Part shown: positions 40,768 through 49,979 of the stretch, piece after piece
Layout of the letters: every line of letters starts with the position of its first letter
Position numbering within the stretch: the first letter of the stretch is position 1
Source of the DNA: JACVRW01 sp963825345
GTDB taxonomy: Bacteria > Actinomycetota > Thermoleophilia > Solirubrobacterales > Thermoleophilaceae
Reading direction: 5' to 3'
Assembly (NCBI GenBank): GCA_963825345.1
Contig: CAWGSQ010000011.1
Coordinates: 310,001-374,000 of the forward strand
Length of the DNA: 64,000 nt
The notes under the pieces: generated by a model
The model's input: only the letters and a program-made list of their open reading frames with translations
What the model was told of the DNA's origin: nothing
The model's database searches: none
Program-made: the position numbers and the translations under genes

Positions 40768-43566
40768 GTGGGGCTCGCTGTGAACACTTCCCGGCAGGGC
40801 TGGCGACGCGTGCTTGGCGGCGTGGCCGCCGCATGCCTGCTCGCACCCGCGCTGGCCGTCGCGCACGGGACCGGCGAGCCGAGCGCCCACGGTCACAGCG
40901 AGCGCGCGCTGCAGTCCTTCGAGACGAAGGTACTCGGGCCTGAGCATGCCCGCGAGCACGCCCTGATGCGCAGGATGCAGGCGCGGTTCGGCGACTCCGG
41001 CGCGGCCCGGCGGAGCGCCGAGCGGTTCGCGGCGGACGACGGGCTCACGGGCCTTGCCGATCTCAGCCGTGCCGGCCTTGGCAGCGCCGCCGACCTGTCG
41101 GCGGCAGACGCGGACGTCGACGGCCAATGGAGCCCCCCTTTCGACATCCCGGTGATGGCCATCCATGCGGCGCTGCTTCCGACCGGCAAGGTGCTCTGGT
41201 TCTCGTATCCCACGAATCCGAACCCCGCCCAGGGCGGGGGTCCGACCGTGCCCAACACTGCGATGGCTTGGCTGTGGGATCCGGCCGCGGGCACCGGCCC
41301 GGCGGCGTTCAAGCGCGTGGATCCCCCGATAGACCCGCGCACCGGCAAGCCGGCGAACATCTGGTGCGCCGGCCAGATGTTCCTGGCCGACGGCCGCGTG
41401 CTCGTGACCGGCGGCAACGCGGCATATCCGGACCCGAGCGCACCCGTCGGCCAGAAGGACTTCAAGGGTCTCGACAAGGTCTACACGTTCAATCCCTACA
41501 ACGAGACCTGGACCGTGCAGCCGGACATGAACCACGGCCGCTGGTATCCGAGCCAGGTGCTGCTGCCAGACGGGCGCGCGGTGATCCTTGACGGCTACGA
41601 CGAGACCGGGGGCGGGCCGGATTCGCGCAACCCAGAGATCGAGCTGTTCACGCCCGCGGCGGACGGCAACCCGGACGCGCAGGGGACGACGACGCTCGTC
41701 ACAACGCGCGACGACGGGCCGGACACCGGGCCGGGGCCGCCATTCATCGGAGGAGGGCTCTACCCCCACCTCGCCGTGATGCCGAGCGGCAGGACGATGG
41801 TCTTCGGACCCAACGGCGACGACTCGTGGTGGTTCACCCACGGCGGCAGCTTTGACTGGGGCGAGACGAACACGGTCCCCCATAAGCACCTCTGGGGCAC
41901 CGGCGTGCTGGAGCCAAGTGCGGACCCCGCGGCGCCTTCGGAGCGGGTCATGCTGATCGGCGGCTCGGACCCGATCTTCGCTGCGCCGGACCCGGACTAC
42001 ACCGCGACCAACCGCGTGGAAACGCTGGACGAGACACCCGACTTCGAGGACTGGCAGCCCGCTTCGTCGCTTCAGATCGCGCGCAGCCACCAGAACACGG
42101 TGCTCCTGCCCGACGGGTCCATGGTGACCGTGGGAGGCGGCGTCGGCCGAGACACCACCGGCAACCAGTGGGCCGGCACCGACGGCCAGAAGCAGGTGGA
42201 GCTCTGGGATCCCGTGGCGAAGACGTGGACCCTCGGCGCCGCCCAGGCCGAGCTGCGCACCTACCACTCGACCGCGCTGCTGCTTCCCGACGCTCGCGTG
42301 GTGTCGGCCGGCGACGACTACAACGGCGGCATCAGCCAGGACACCGCCGAGATCTACGAGCCGCCGTACCTCCACACCGGCACGCCCCGCCCCACGCTCA
42401 CCTCCGCGCCCGCATCGGCGCTGCTCAACCAGAACTTCCAGGTCCAGACGCCGGACGCGCTGGTCGACAGGGCGGTGCTGATCGCCCCTGGCGCCACCAC
42501 GCACGCGAACGACATGAGCCAGCGCTACGTCCCGCTCCAGATCGTCAGCCACGTCGGCGACGACCTCACGCTCAAGGCGCCGTCGAGCGGAAACGTGGCC
42601 CCGCCCGGTTACTACATGCTCTTCCTCCTGAAGGCGGGCGTCCCGTCGGTGGCGAAGTTCATCCGCCTGGATGCCAACGCGGATGCGCAGGCTCCCTTCA
42701 CGTATGTGACCGACGGTCCTCCGAGCGCGTCGGGATCGTCGGCCGCGACCCTGCGGTTCACATCCAACGAGCCGGGCTCCACCTTCAGCTGCCGGCTCGA
42801 CGGCGGCGCGGCCACCCCCTGCATGTCGCCGCACTCGTACAGCGGCCTTCCGGACGGCTCGCACACGTTCGAGGTCACCGCCACGGACGGCTCGGGGAAC
42901 CCCGATCCGACGCCGGCCACGTACTCGTGGTCGATCGACACGCCGTCCCCGTCGACCGACACGACGCCCCCGGATACCACGATCACATCCGGCCCCGCCC
43001 CGGCGACCCGGGCGGGTGACGCCGAGTTCAGCTTCGGCGCGAGCGAGGCTGGTTCTGCGTTCGCGTGCAGCCTGGACGGTGCGCCGTTCGCCGCCTGCTC
43101 GACTCCCGCGCGCTACACGGGCCTCGCCGATGGCAACCACTCCTTCTCCGTCCGCGCAACCGACCCGCTTGGGAACACGGATCAGTCGCCCGCCATTCGG
43201 TCCTGGCGCATCGACCGCGCCGCCCCGCGCGGATCCCTGCGGCCGCGGCGCGGGCAGCGGCTACGGACCGCGCTCCGCAAGGGGATTTTCGAGACGGTGT
43301 CATGCACCGAGGCCTGCTCGATCAGCGTCGATGTGCTTGCGGAGGCGCGGTTGCTGCGCGCGCCGCGGTCGGCTCGCCTGCAGCGCGTCGTTCGCAAGCG
43401 TGCGCGCCTCAGTGCCCCCGGCCGGGTCACGCTGAAACTGCGGCCCGACAGGCGCTCGCGGGCGCGGCTCAGCCGGTCCAAGCGGGTCACATTCACGATC
43501 CGGGCCACCCTCACGGACGCACTGGGCAACCGCCGGAACCTGGCTTCAAAGCTCCGCCTGCGCTAG
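40768..43566 (+). CDS. Secreted galactose-oxidase-like copper radical oxidase (AA5)
   Basis: 932 residues. A signal peptide ends near 33. A kelch-type beta-propeller (about 120-530) and a C-terminal Ig-like DUF1929 domain (530-635) carry every residue of the copper radical site by motif alignment to galactose oxidase: Cys200 (IWCAGQ) and Tyr260 (RWYPS) for the Cys-Tyr cofactor, Tyr499-His500 (RTYHSTALLLPDAR) and His579 (ATTHANDMSQRYVPL). Two Ig-like repeats with paired Cys (about 640-815) and a basic C-terminal domain (816-932) follow. Such enzymes oxidise primary alcohols of sugars to aldehydes, releasing hydrogen peroxide; GlxA of Streptomyces acts in glycan assembly. The GTG start has both GGAG and a TACTCT element nearby. 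Confidence 0.9.
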   Translation: MGLAVNTSRQGWRRVLGGVAAACLLAPALAVAHGTGEPSAHGHSERALQSFETKVLGPEHAREHALMRRMQARFGDSGAARRSAERFAADDGLTGLADLSRAGLGSAADLSAADADVDGQWSPPFDIPVMAIHAALLPTGKVLWFSYPTNPNPAQGGGPTVPNTAMAWLWDPAAGTGPAAFKRVDPPIDPRTGKPANIWCAGQMFLADGRVLVTGGNAAYPDPSAPVGQKDFKGLDKVYTFNPYNETWTVQPDMNHGRWYPSQVLLPDGRAVILDGYDETGGGPDSRNPEIELFTPAADGNPDAQGTTTLVTTRDDGPDTGPGPPFIGGGLYPHLAVMPSGRTMVFGPNGDDSWWFTHGGSFDWGETNTVPHKHLWGTGVLEPSADPAAPSERVMLIGGSDPIFAAPDPDYTATNRVETLDETPDFEDWQPASSLQIARSHQNTVLLPDGSMVTVGGGVGRDTTGNQWAGTDGQKQVELWDPVAKTWTLGAAQAELRTYHSTALLLPDARVVSAGDDYNGGISQDTAEIYEPPYLHTGTPRPTLTSAPASALLNQNFQVQTPDALVDRAVLIAPGATTHANDMSQRYVPLQIVSHVGDDLTLKAPSSGNVAPPGYYMLFLLKAGVPSVAKFIRLDANADAQAPFTYVTDGPPSASGSSAATLRFTSNEPGSTFSCRLDGGAATPCMSPHSYSGLPDGSHTFEVTATDGSGNPDPTPATYSWSIDTPSPSTDTTPPDTTITSGPAPATRAGDAEFSFGASEAGSAFACSLDGAPFAACSTPARYTGLADGNHSFSVRATDPLGNTDQSPAIRSWRIDRAAPRGSLRPRRGQRLRTALRKGIFETVSCTEACSISVDVLAEARLLRAPRSARLQRVVRKRARLSAPGRVTLKLRPDRRSRARLSRSKRVTFTIRATLTDALGNRRNLASKLRLR

Positions 43567-43674
43567 CGGGCATCGAACAAACGTCCAGTCCGCGGACGGC
43601 CGGATCGTGGACGGTTGTTCGACCGGGTCCGGGGCTGATGAAGCCGCGCGCGCGAGGCATCCGATGCATCGGTT

Positions 43675-45027
43675 GTGTCTTCCGCCTTCCGTCGTTGTCT
43701 CGCCATGCTTGTGTCGTGTCTGGGCGTGGTGTTGGTGTCCGCACCGGCCGCGTCCGCGGCTGGATGTGACCGTGTCGCCTCACCGGCGGGGTCGGACAGC
43801 GAGGCGGGCAGCGAGACGGCGCCATTCCGCAGCGCGCAGAAGCTGGTCGATTCGCTCGCGGCCGGCCAGACCGGCTGCCTGCGCGCCGGCAACTACACCG
43901 AGAACGTGAAGATCGCACGCGGCGGCAGCGCCAGCGCCCCCGTCGTGCTGAGCAGCTGGCCCGGCGAGCAGGCCACCGTGGTCGGTCGGCTCTGGGTCGC
44001 CAAGGGCGCCAACCACGTGACGGTGGAGCACCTCTACCTCGACGGCCGGAACGCCAGCCGGCTGCCGAGCCCGACGATCAACGCGGCGAACACCACCTTC
44101 CGCCACAACGACGTGACCAACCAGCACACCGGCATCTGCTTCTCGCTCGGCGCCTCGAGCGTCGGCAACGACCCGATCTGGGGTCGCGCCACAGACACCC
44201 TGATCGAGGACAACCGCATCCACGACTGCGGCCGCCTCCCCGCAACCAACCAGGACCACGGCGTGTACATCGAGGCGTCCGACCGCGTCGTGATCCGCGA
44301 CAACTGGATCTACGACAACGCCGACCGCGGCGTCCAGCTGTTCCCCGACGCCCAGAACACCACGATCGCCAACAACGTCATCGATAACAACGGCGAAGGC
44401 GTGAACATCGGCGGCGACGGCGGCCTCGCCTCCTCGAACAACACGATCGAAAACAACCTCATCACCAACAGCACCATCCGCGCCAACGTCGAGACCTGGT
44501 GGGGCGACGACTCGCCTGTCGGGAGCGGCAATGTCGTGCGAGGCAACTGCCTCGCCAGCGGCAAGGGCGGACAGGTTGCGAGCGAGCGAGGCCTCTCGGC
44601 GACTGACAACCTCGTGGCCCACCCGGACTACTCGGCTGCGGCACAGGGCGACTACCGGGTCCCCGCCGGGAGTCCGTGCTCGAACCGGGTCGATGGACAG
44701 CTCGTGCCCGGGCCTGCCGGAAGTCCCGCTCGCCCTCATCCGGTGAGGCACACTCGCCGGATCGTCGGCCTGCGCGTGCGTGCACGGGGGAACAGGGCGA
44801 TGCTGGTCGGCAAGGTGCTCGGCGTGGGCCGCCGAGGCCGCGTGACGATCCTCATACGCCGCGACCGTGCGTGGCGGCGCGTGGCTCGCGCCCGCACTCG
44901 CTCGGGTGGACGGTTCGTGGCTCGGACGCGAATCCACCGGGTCTCGCGACGCCGCCACCTGCGGCTGCGGGTGGTGGTGCGCCCGATCGGACGCGCCCGC
45001 ACGGCCCGAGTCGCCGTCTCCCGCTAG
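43675..45027 (+). CDS. Secreted parallel beta-helix protein (paralog 2)
   Basis: 450 residues with a signal peptide ending near 28 (AASAAGCDR). A right-handed beta-helix domain (about 60-330) follows, with ladder turns such as 'DTLIEDNRIHDCGRLPATNQDHGVYIEASDRVVIRDNWIYDNADRGVQLF'. The C-terminal 95 residues form a very basic beta-rich domain (Arg-rich, 'GRVTILIRRDRAWRRVARARTRSGGRF'). The beta-helix part is almost the same as in the next gene. Its function is unknown; sugar binding or cleavage is possible. The GTG start lies just after a 12-base palindrome CCGATGCATCGG (43661-43672). Confidence 0.85.
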   Translation: MSSAFRRCLAMLVSCLGVVLVSAPAASAAGCDRVASPAGSDSEAGSETAPFRSAQKLVDSLAAGQTGCLRAGNYTENVKIARGGSASAPVVLSSWPGEQATVVGRLWVAKGANHVTVEHLYLDGRNASRLPSPTINAANTTFRHNDVTNQHTGICFSLGASSVGNDPIWGRATDTLIEDNRIHDCGRLPATNQDHGVYIEASDRVVIRDNWIYDNADRGVQLFPDAQNTTIANNVIDNNGEGVNIGGDGGLASSNNTIENNLITNSTIRANVETWWGDDSPVGSGNVVRGNCLASGKGGQVASERGLSATDNLVAHPDYSAAAQGDYRVPAGSPCSNRVDGQLVPGPAGSPARPHPVRHTRRIVGLRVRARGNRAMLVGKVLGVGRRGRVTILIRRDRAWRRVARARTRSGGRFVARTRIHRVSRRRHLRLRVVVRPIGRARTARVAVSR

Positions 45028-45125
45028 ACGTTCGTACGAGCGACTACCTCATTCTGTCTGGACGAGCGGGCCAAGTTCCGGGGTGCTGATTATGTAGCAC
45101 GGCGGGGCGAGTCGATTGACCGGCC

Positions 45126-46845
45126 ATGCCCGCCCCCGCCCGTCGCTGTCTGGCCCTGTTCGTGTCATGTTCGGCTGTGGCGTTGATCGCCGCGCCGGCG
45201 GCCTCCGCGGCTGGTTGTGATCGGGTCGCCTCGCCGGCTGGGTCGGACACCGCGGCGGGCAGCGCGGCGGCGCCTTTCCGCAGCGCGCAGAAGCTGGTCG
45301 ACTCGCTCACGGCCGGCCAGACCGGCTGTTTGCGAGCCGGCACCTACACCCAGAACGTCAAGGTCTCGCGCGGCGGCAGCGCCAGCGCCCCGGTCGTGCT
45401 GCGCAGCTGGCCCACCGAGAAGGCAACGCTGGTCGGCCGCCTCTGGATCGCCAAGGGCGCCAACTACGTGACCGTCGAGCACCTCTACCTCGACGGCCGC
45501 AACACAAACAACCAGTCGAGCCCCACCGTCAACGCCGCCCACACGACCTTCCGCCACAACGACGTGACAAACCAGCACACCACCATCTGCTTCTCGCTCG
45601 GCGCCTCGAGCGTCGGCAACGACCCGATCTGGGGTCGCGCCACAGACACCCTGATCGAGCGCAACCGCATCCACGACTGCGGCCGGCTGCCCGCCACCAA
45701 CCAGCACCACGGCATCTACGTCGAGGCCTCCGACCGGGTCGTGATCCGCGACAACTGGATCTACGACAACGCCGACCGCGGTATCCAGCTGTTCCCCGAC
45801 GCGCAGAACACCAGCATCACGAACAACGTCATCGACAGCAACGGCCAAGGCATCAACATCGGCGGCGACGGCGGCTTCGCTTCCAAGAACAACACGATCG
45901 AAAACAACCTGATCACCAACAGCACCATCCGCGGCAACGTCGAGACCTGGTGGTCCACTGGCAACCCGGTGGGCAGCGCGCTGGTGAAGCGCAGCTGCGT
46001 GAAGGGCGGCGTCCGCGACTCGTCGAACGGCGGGATCGATATGAGCGGCGGCGGCCTCACCCTCCAGGAGAACCTCGCCAGCGACCCAATGTACGTGAGC
46101 CGTGCCGGCCGCAACTACAACCTGAGCCTCGCGAGCCCATGCCGCACTCGCTACACCGATGCGGCTGTGGACCCCGGCCCGGTGCTGACCAGCGTTGTCC
46201 CGGAGCCCCCGCCCCCGCCGCCGCCGCCGCCCCCGCCGCCCGCCGCCGCCGCCGCCGCCCCCGCCCGTCGAGCCCCCGCCGCCCCCGGCCGACACGACGT
46301 CGCCGGAGACGACGATCACGAGCGCGCCCGCAAGCGGCAAGAGCACCAGCGCCTCCTTCTCATTCTCGGCCAACGAGACCGGAGCGACGTTCGAGTGCCG
46401 CCTCGACGGCGCCGCCTGGAGCGCGTGCGTCAGCCCTCGCGCTTGGAGCGGCCTCGCTGTTGGCTCGCACGTATTCGAGGTTCGTGCACGCGACCGTGCG
46501 GGCAACCTCGACGCAACTCCCGCTCGCCACTCGTGGACGGTCGATGCGACCAAGGGCCGTAAGCCGAAGGTGTCGCTGGCCGTCAGGTCCAGGGGCTCGG
46601 TGAGCCACGTCAGTGCTCGCCACATCGGCCTCGGCGGCGAGGTCAGCAGGACGAACCGCTCTCATCGCGTTCGAATTCAGGCGCGCCGCAACGGGCGCTG
46701 GCACACGGTGGCGGTGGTGCATACCGAGCAATCCGGTCGTTTCACGCTCAGATTGCGGCTGCGCGACCACGGCCCGCCCCGCCTGCGCCTGCGCGCGGCA
46801 GCACGCGGCGCCGGAGTTTCGCGAACGGTCATCGTCAGGCGCTAG
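45126..46845 (+). pseudogene. Secreted beta-helix protein (paralog 3), frameshifted in Pro tract
   Basis: The signal peptide and beta-helix (residues 1 to about 345) run in the first frame and are nearly the same as in paralog 2 ('NDPIWGRATDTLIE.NRIHDCGRLPATNQ.HG.Y'). A run of Pro codons at 46205-46290 follows, where the frame shifts near 46240 by one extra C. An Ig-like domain with paired Cys (TTITSAPASGKSTSASFSFSANETG ...) and a basic C-terminal domain continue in another frame to 46845. The repaired protein would have about 572 residues. It unites the beta-helix of its neighbour with the Ig-like repeat type of the copper oxidase. The CCG-rich tract makes either slippage or sequence error plausible. 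Confidence 0.8.
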
Positions 46846-46904
46846 CCGCTCGGCGACCGCAGCCCGCCGCCCCGCGCTCTACGCTTCCGCCGCGCACGGT
46901 TGCC

Positions 46905-48137
46905 ATGCGCGTCCTCATTCTCAGCCAATACTTCCCACCCGAGGTGGGCGCGGGCCAGACCCGGGTCCACACATTCGCTGCCGGCCTGGCAGCTCGCGGT
47001 CACGATGTCGAGGTCATCTGCGAAATCCCCAACCATCCCCACGGCGTCGTCCAGGATGGATACGGCGGCCGGCTGCGTGACCGGCGCGACATGGATGGAT
47101 TTGACGTGAGCTACGTCTGGGTTCGCGCGCGTCCCGCCAAGACGATGCTGAACCGCCTCGGCGCATACGGGTCATACGTCCTGTCGAGTGCCATGGCGGG
47201 CGCGCTCTCCAAGCGGCCCGACATCGTCTTCGCGTCCTCCCCTCCCCTGCCGGTCGGCGTTTCCGCAGCCGCCGTGGCATTCCGGCACCGCGTGCCGTGG
47301 GTCCTCGACGTGCGCGACCTCTGGCCGCAGGCGGCCGTTGCAATGGGCGAGCTTGGAAACGACCGGGTGATCGCGGCTGCCGAGCGCCTCGAGCGCGGTC
47401 TCTACAGGGCCGCCACGGCAATCACGACGGTCACCGAGCCGTTCCGGCGCCACATCGAGGCGATCGCGCCCGCCGGCAAGCCGATCGAGCTCCTGCCGAA
47501 TGGCACGACGAGGCTCTGGATGGACGCCGCCGAGCTCAGCGTCGACCGGGCGGAGCTCGACCTGGCGCCGGACCGCTTTCTCGTGACCTATGCCGGGACC
47601 CTCGGCGCCGCGCAGGGACTGGAGCCGCTTATCGACGCGGCAGGACTGCTCGACGACGGCGCCCAGATACTCCTCGTCGGCGACGGTGCCATGCGCCCCG
47701 CCCTCGAGGAACGAGCGCGCGGCCTCCCTCCCGGCCGTGTCGTCTTCCGCGATCTGATGCCCCCGGAGCAGGCAAGGGCCTACCTCCGGGCATCGGACTG
47801 CCTGATCGTGACGCTCGCTGCTGACCCCGGACTGGCGCCGTTCGTGCCCTCGAAGCTGTTCGACTATTGCGCCGTTGGGCGCCCGGTGGTGCTCGCGGCG
47901 ATGGGAGAGTCGCGGCGGCTGGCCGAGGCCGCCGGCGCCGCCCTGGCTGTCGAGCCCGGCGACCCCGCGGCTCTTGCGTCGGCCATCACACGGATTCGGA
48001 ACGAGCCCGAGCTCGCGCAGCGGCTCTCGGCTGCGGGCAGGTCTTTCGCCGGCGAGAACCTCCGCGATCTACAGGTGGACAGGCTCGATGCGCTGCTCTC
48101 GAAGCTGGCGCGCGCGCCGGCGGGGTCGAGCTCATGA
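46905..48137 (+). CDS. Glycosyltransferase family 4 (WbuB-like)
   Basis: 410 residues, GT-B fold. The N-terminal 'ILSQYFPPEVGAGQTRVHTFAAGLAARGHDVEVICEIPNHP' is typical of the WbuB group of amino-sugar transferases. The C-terminal donor domain has 'VTYAGTLGAAQGLEPLIDAA' and 'PSKLFDYCAVGRPVVLAA'. Its stop overlaps the start of the UDP-GlcNAc 2-epimerase gene (ATGA), suggesting it uses a sugar made by that epimerase, for instance a ManNAc or FucNAc derivative. Confidence 0.88.
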   Translation: MRVLILSQYFPPEVGAGQTRVHTFAAGLAARGHDVEVICEIPNHPHGVVQDGYGGRLRDRRDMDGFDVSYVWVRARPAKTMLNRLGAYGSYVLSSAMAGALSKRPDIVFASSPPLPVGVSAAAVAFRHRVPWVLDVRDLWPQAAVAMGELGNDRVIAAAERLERGLYRAATAITTVTEPFRRHIEAIAPAGKPIELLPNGTTRLWMDAAELSVDRAELDLAPDRFLVTYAGTLGAAQGLEPLIDAAGLLDDGAQILLVGDGAMRPALEERARGLPPGRVVFRDLMPPEQARAYLRASDCLIVTLAADPGLAPFVPSKLFDYCAVGRPVVLAAMGESRRLAEAAGAALAVEPGDPAALASAITRIRNEPELAQRLSAAGRSFAGENLRDLQVDRLDALLSKLARAPAGSSS

Positions 48138-49261
48138 AGATCGTCCACCTTGTGGGCACGCGGCCCAACTTCATGAAGGTGGCCCCCGTGATTGCCGCGC
48201 TCGAGCGGCGCGAGGGCGTCGCGCAGCAACTGGTGCACACGGGCCAGCACTACGACCACGCGCTCTCCGACGCCTTCTTCGAGGACCTCGAGATGCCGTA
48301 CCCGGATCAATTCCTGGCGGTGGGCTCTGGGACGCACGGCGAGCAGACCGCCCGCGTGATCCTCGCTCTCGAGCCGCTCCTGGCAGCGGAACGGCCGGAC
48401 GTCCTCCTTGTGCCCGGAGACGTGAACTCCACGCTGGCCGGAGCGCTCACCGCCGTGAAGCTCGACATCCCGGTGGCTCACCTGGAGGCGGGTCTTCGCA
48501 GCCGCGACCGCTCCATGCCCGAGGAGCACAACCGGGTGGCGACCGATCACCTCTCGGACCTGCTGCTCACACCGAGTCCCGATGCGGATGAGAACCTGCG
48601 CTCAGAGAACGTGCCGGCCGAGCGCATCGCTCGTGTCGGCAACGTGATGATCGACTCCCTGCGCCGCCACGAGGAGGCCGCAGCTCGGCTCCAGGTGGCC
48701 GCGACGGAGCTGGGCGCCGAGGACTACCTGCTCGTGACCCTTCACCGGCCCGCGCTGGTTGACGTTCCGGCCCGGCTCATCGAGGTGATGGAGGTACTGG
48801 AGGAGCTCGCGCGCGAGCGCGCCGTGATCTTCCCGGTCCACCCGCGCACAGCCGCGCGGCTCGAGGACTCCGGCTTCCGGCCGGAGCGCGTGACCCTGGT
48901 CGGACCGCAGGGGTACCTCCGCTTCCTGTCCCTGGAGCTCGACGCGACCGCTGTGGTGACCGACTCGGGCGGCATCCAGGAAGAGACGACCGTGCTCGGC
49001 ATCCCGTGCTTCACCCTCAGGGCGAATACGGAGCGCCCGATCACGGTCAGCGAGGGAACCAACCGCGTGCTGGGAGTCGGGGCCGATGCGTTGGCCGCGC
49101 TGGCAGCTGCGATCTCGGCTGGACTGCCTCCACGCAACCCTGTTGTGCCCGAGGGTTGGGACGGGCGGGCGGCAGAGCGCGTCGCGGACGCCCTCTTGGC
49201 GCGCTACGGGGGCTCGGGCGAGCCTACGCCCGGCGCCACGCAGAGCCCCTCAACGCTCTGA
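48134..49261 (+). CDS. wecB: UDP-N-acetylglucosamine 2-epimerase
   Basis: 375 residues of the non-hydrolysing UDP-GlcNAc 2-epimerase family, which makes UDP-ManNAc. 'VGTRPNFMKVAPVIAALERR', 'HTGQHYDHALSDAFFEDL', 'VPGDVNSTLAGALTA', 'HLEAGLRSRDRSMPEEHNR' and 'VVTDSGGIQEETTVLGIPCFTLRANTERPIT' are all present. The ATG overlaps the previous glycosyltransferase stop. The 3' end overlaps the convergent deacetylase gene by 38 bases. Confidence 0.94.
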   Translation: MKIVHLVGTRPNFMKVAPVIAALERREGVAQQLVHTGQHYDHALSDAFFEDLEMPYPDQFLAVGSGTHGEQTARVILALEPLLAAERPDVLLVPGDVNSTLAGALTAVKLDIPVAHLEAGLRSRDRSMPEEHNRVATDHLSDLLLTPSPDADENLRSENVPAERIARVGNVMIDSLRRHEEAAARLQVAATELGAEDYLLVTLHRPALVDVPARLIEVMEVLEELARERAVIFPVHPRTAARLEDSGFRPERVTLVGPQGYLRFLSLELDATAVVTDSGGIQEETTVLGIPCFTLRANTERPITVSEGTNRVLGVGADALAALAAAISAGLPPRNPVVPEGWDGRAAERVADALLARYGGSGEPTPGATQSPSTL

Positions 49262-49958
49262 TCGCCCGGCTTACCTTGAGCCTGACACGGCGATCATCAT
49301 CCGCGTGGTACACCCCCACCCGGGGCCACCGGAGCGGTTCGGCGCGATGCGGTCGAGCCGGCAACGCGGCACCCGTCCGATAGCCGGCCCGTCCGGCCGC
49401 AGAGACCACGCGCGCGTCGACGTCACCGTAGGGGTACGCGACGGACAGGCAGGGCGCCCCGACGCCCTCCTCGCAGGCCCGTCGGGAGGCCGTGAGCTCG
49501 CGATCCAGCGCCTCATCGCCCAGCGACGTGAGGCGGGGATGCGAACAGGTGTGGGACCCCACCTCCCATCCCGCTGCGTGCAGCTCACGCAGCTGATCCC
49601 AGCTCATTCCCACGAGCTCTCGCTCATGCTCGGTCCCGAGCCAGCGGTCGATCCCAGGCCACGTCATGGGCGCCCCGCTGCCGACGAAGTCCGTCGGGAC
49701 GTACACGGTGCCCGGCAAGCCGAGCCGGTCCAGAATGGGTCCCGCGAGCCGAAGTACCGAGTCGTACGCGTCGTCGAAGGTCACGGCCACCCGCCGGCCC
49801 TCGCCCGGCTGCTCCACCAGCTCGGTGAGCGTCGCGCCACGATAACCACGCCCCACCAGAAGCTCGAGCTGGGACCGGAGCGCCGCCGGGGTCACTGACA
49901 GCGGCGCCGGAAAACGCTCGCTCACGGCGTGGTAGCAGAGGACAAGGGCGTCGCCCAT
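49224..49958 (-). CDS. Polysaccharide deacetylase (NodB family, CE4)
   Basis: 244 residues. The NodB domain has the catalytic TFDD (60-63) and metal-binding His136 and His140 in SHTCSHPRL. It removes N-acetyl groups from a glycan such as poly-GlcNAc or peptidoglycan. There is no clear signal peptide, so its location is uncertain; it may act on a lipid-linked or nucleotide sugar. The last 35 residues are basic. The ATG at 49958 has TAGCGT seven bases upstream in the shared bidirectional element. An open frame up to 50777 is only a shadow of the glycosyltransferase. Confidence 0.87.
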   Translation of the reverse strand: MGDALVLCYHAVSERFPAPLSVTPAALRSQLELLVGRGYRGATLTELVEQPGEGRRVAVTFDDAYDSVLRLAGPILDRLGLPGTVYVPTDFVGSGAPMTWPGIDRWLGTEHERELVGMSWDQLRELHAAGWEVGSHTCSHPRLTSLGDEALDRELTASRRACEEGVGAPCLSVAYPYGDVDARVVSAAGRAGYRTGAALPARPHRAEPLRWPRVGVYHADDDRRVRLKVSRAIRALRGSAWRRA

Positions 49959-49964
49959 CGTCGT

Positions 49965-49971
49965 TACGCTA
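49965..49971. promoter_or_regulatory. Overlapping bidirectional -10 element TACGCTA
   Basis: On the plus strand TACGCT lies nine bases before the GTG at 49980. On the minus strand TAGCGT lies seven bases before the ATG at 49958. The heptamer is the reverse complement of the one at 26936-26942, with the same 9/7 spacing. Confidence 0.5.
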
Positions 49972-49979
49972 GCCGGGCT

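Noticed and set aside
40753..43140. A 795-residue open frame on the minus strand opposite the copper oxidase
   Set aside because: It is an antisense shadow caused by high GC: it is Arg/Gly/Val-rich with no domain, while the plus strand has a complete recognised protein.
43661..43672. CCGATGCATCGG palindrome before beta-helix paralog 2 as an operator
   Set aside because: A 12-base palindrome in GC-rich DNA is weak evidence alone, and nothing similar precedes paralogs 1 or 3.
46201..46290. CCG/CCC tract as a phase-variation microsatellite
   Set aside because: The repeat is irregular and translates as an ordinary Pro linker. The one-base shift fits the error pattern of five other genes, so phase variation is not needed, though not excluded.
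43675..46845. Tandem repeats between 43.7 and 46.8 kb as a CRISPR or mobile repeat
   Set aside because: The similarity is between two full coding sequences, with no short regular repeat-spacer structure and no transposase.
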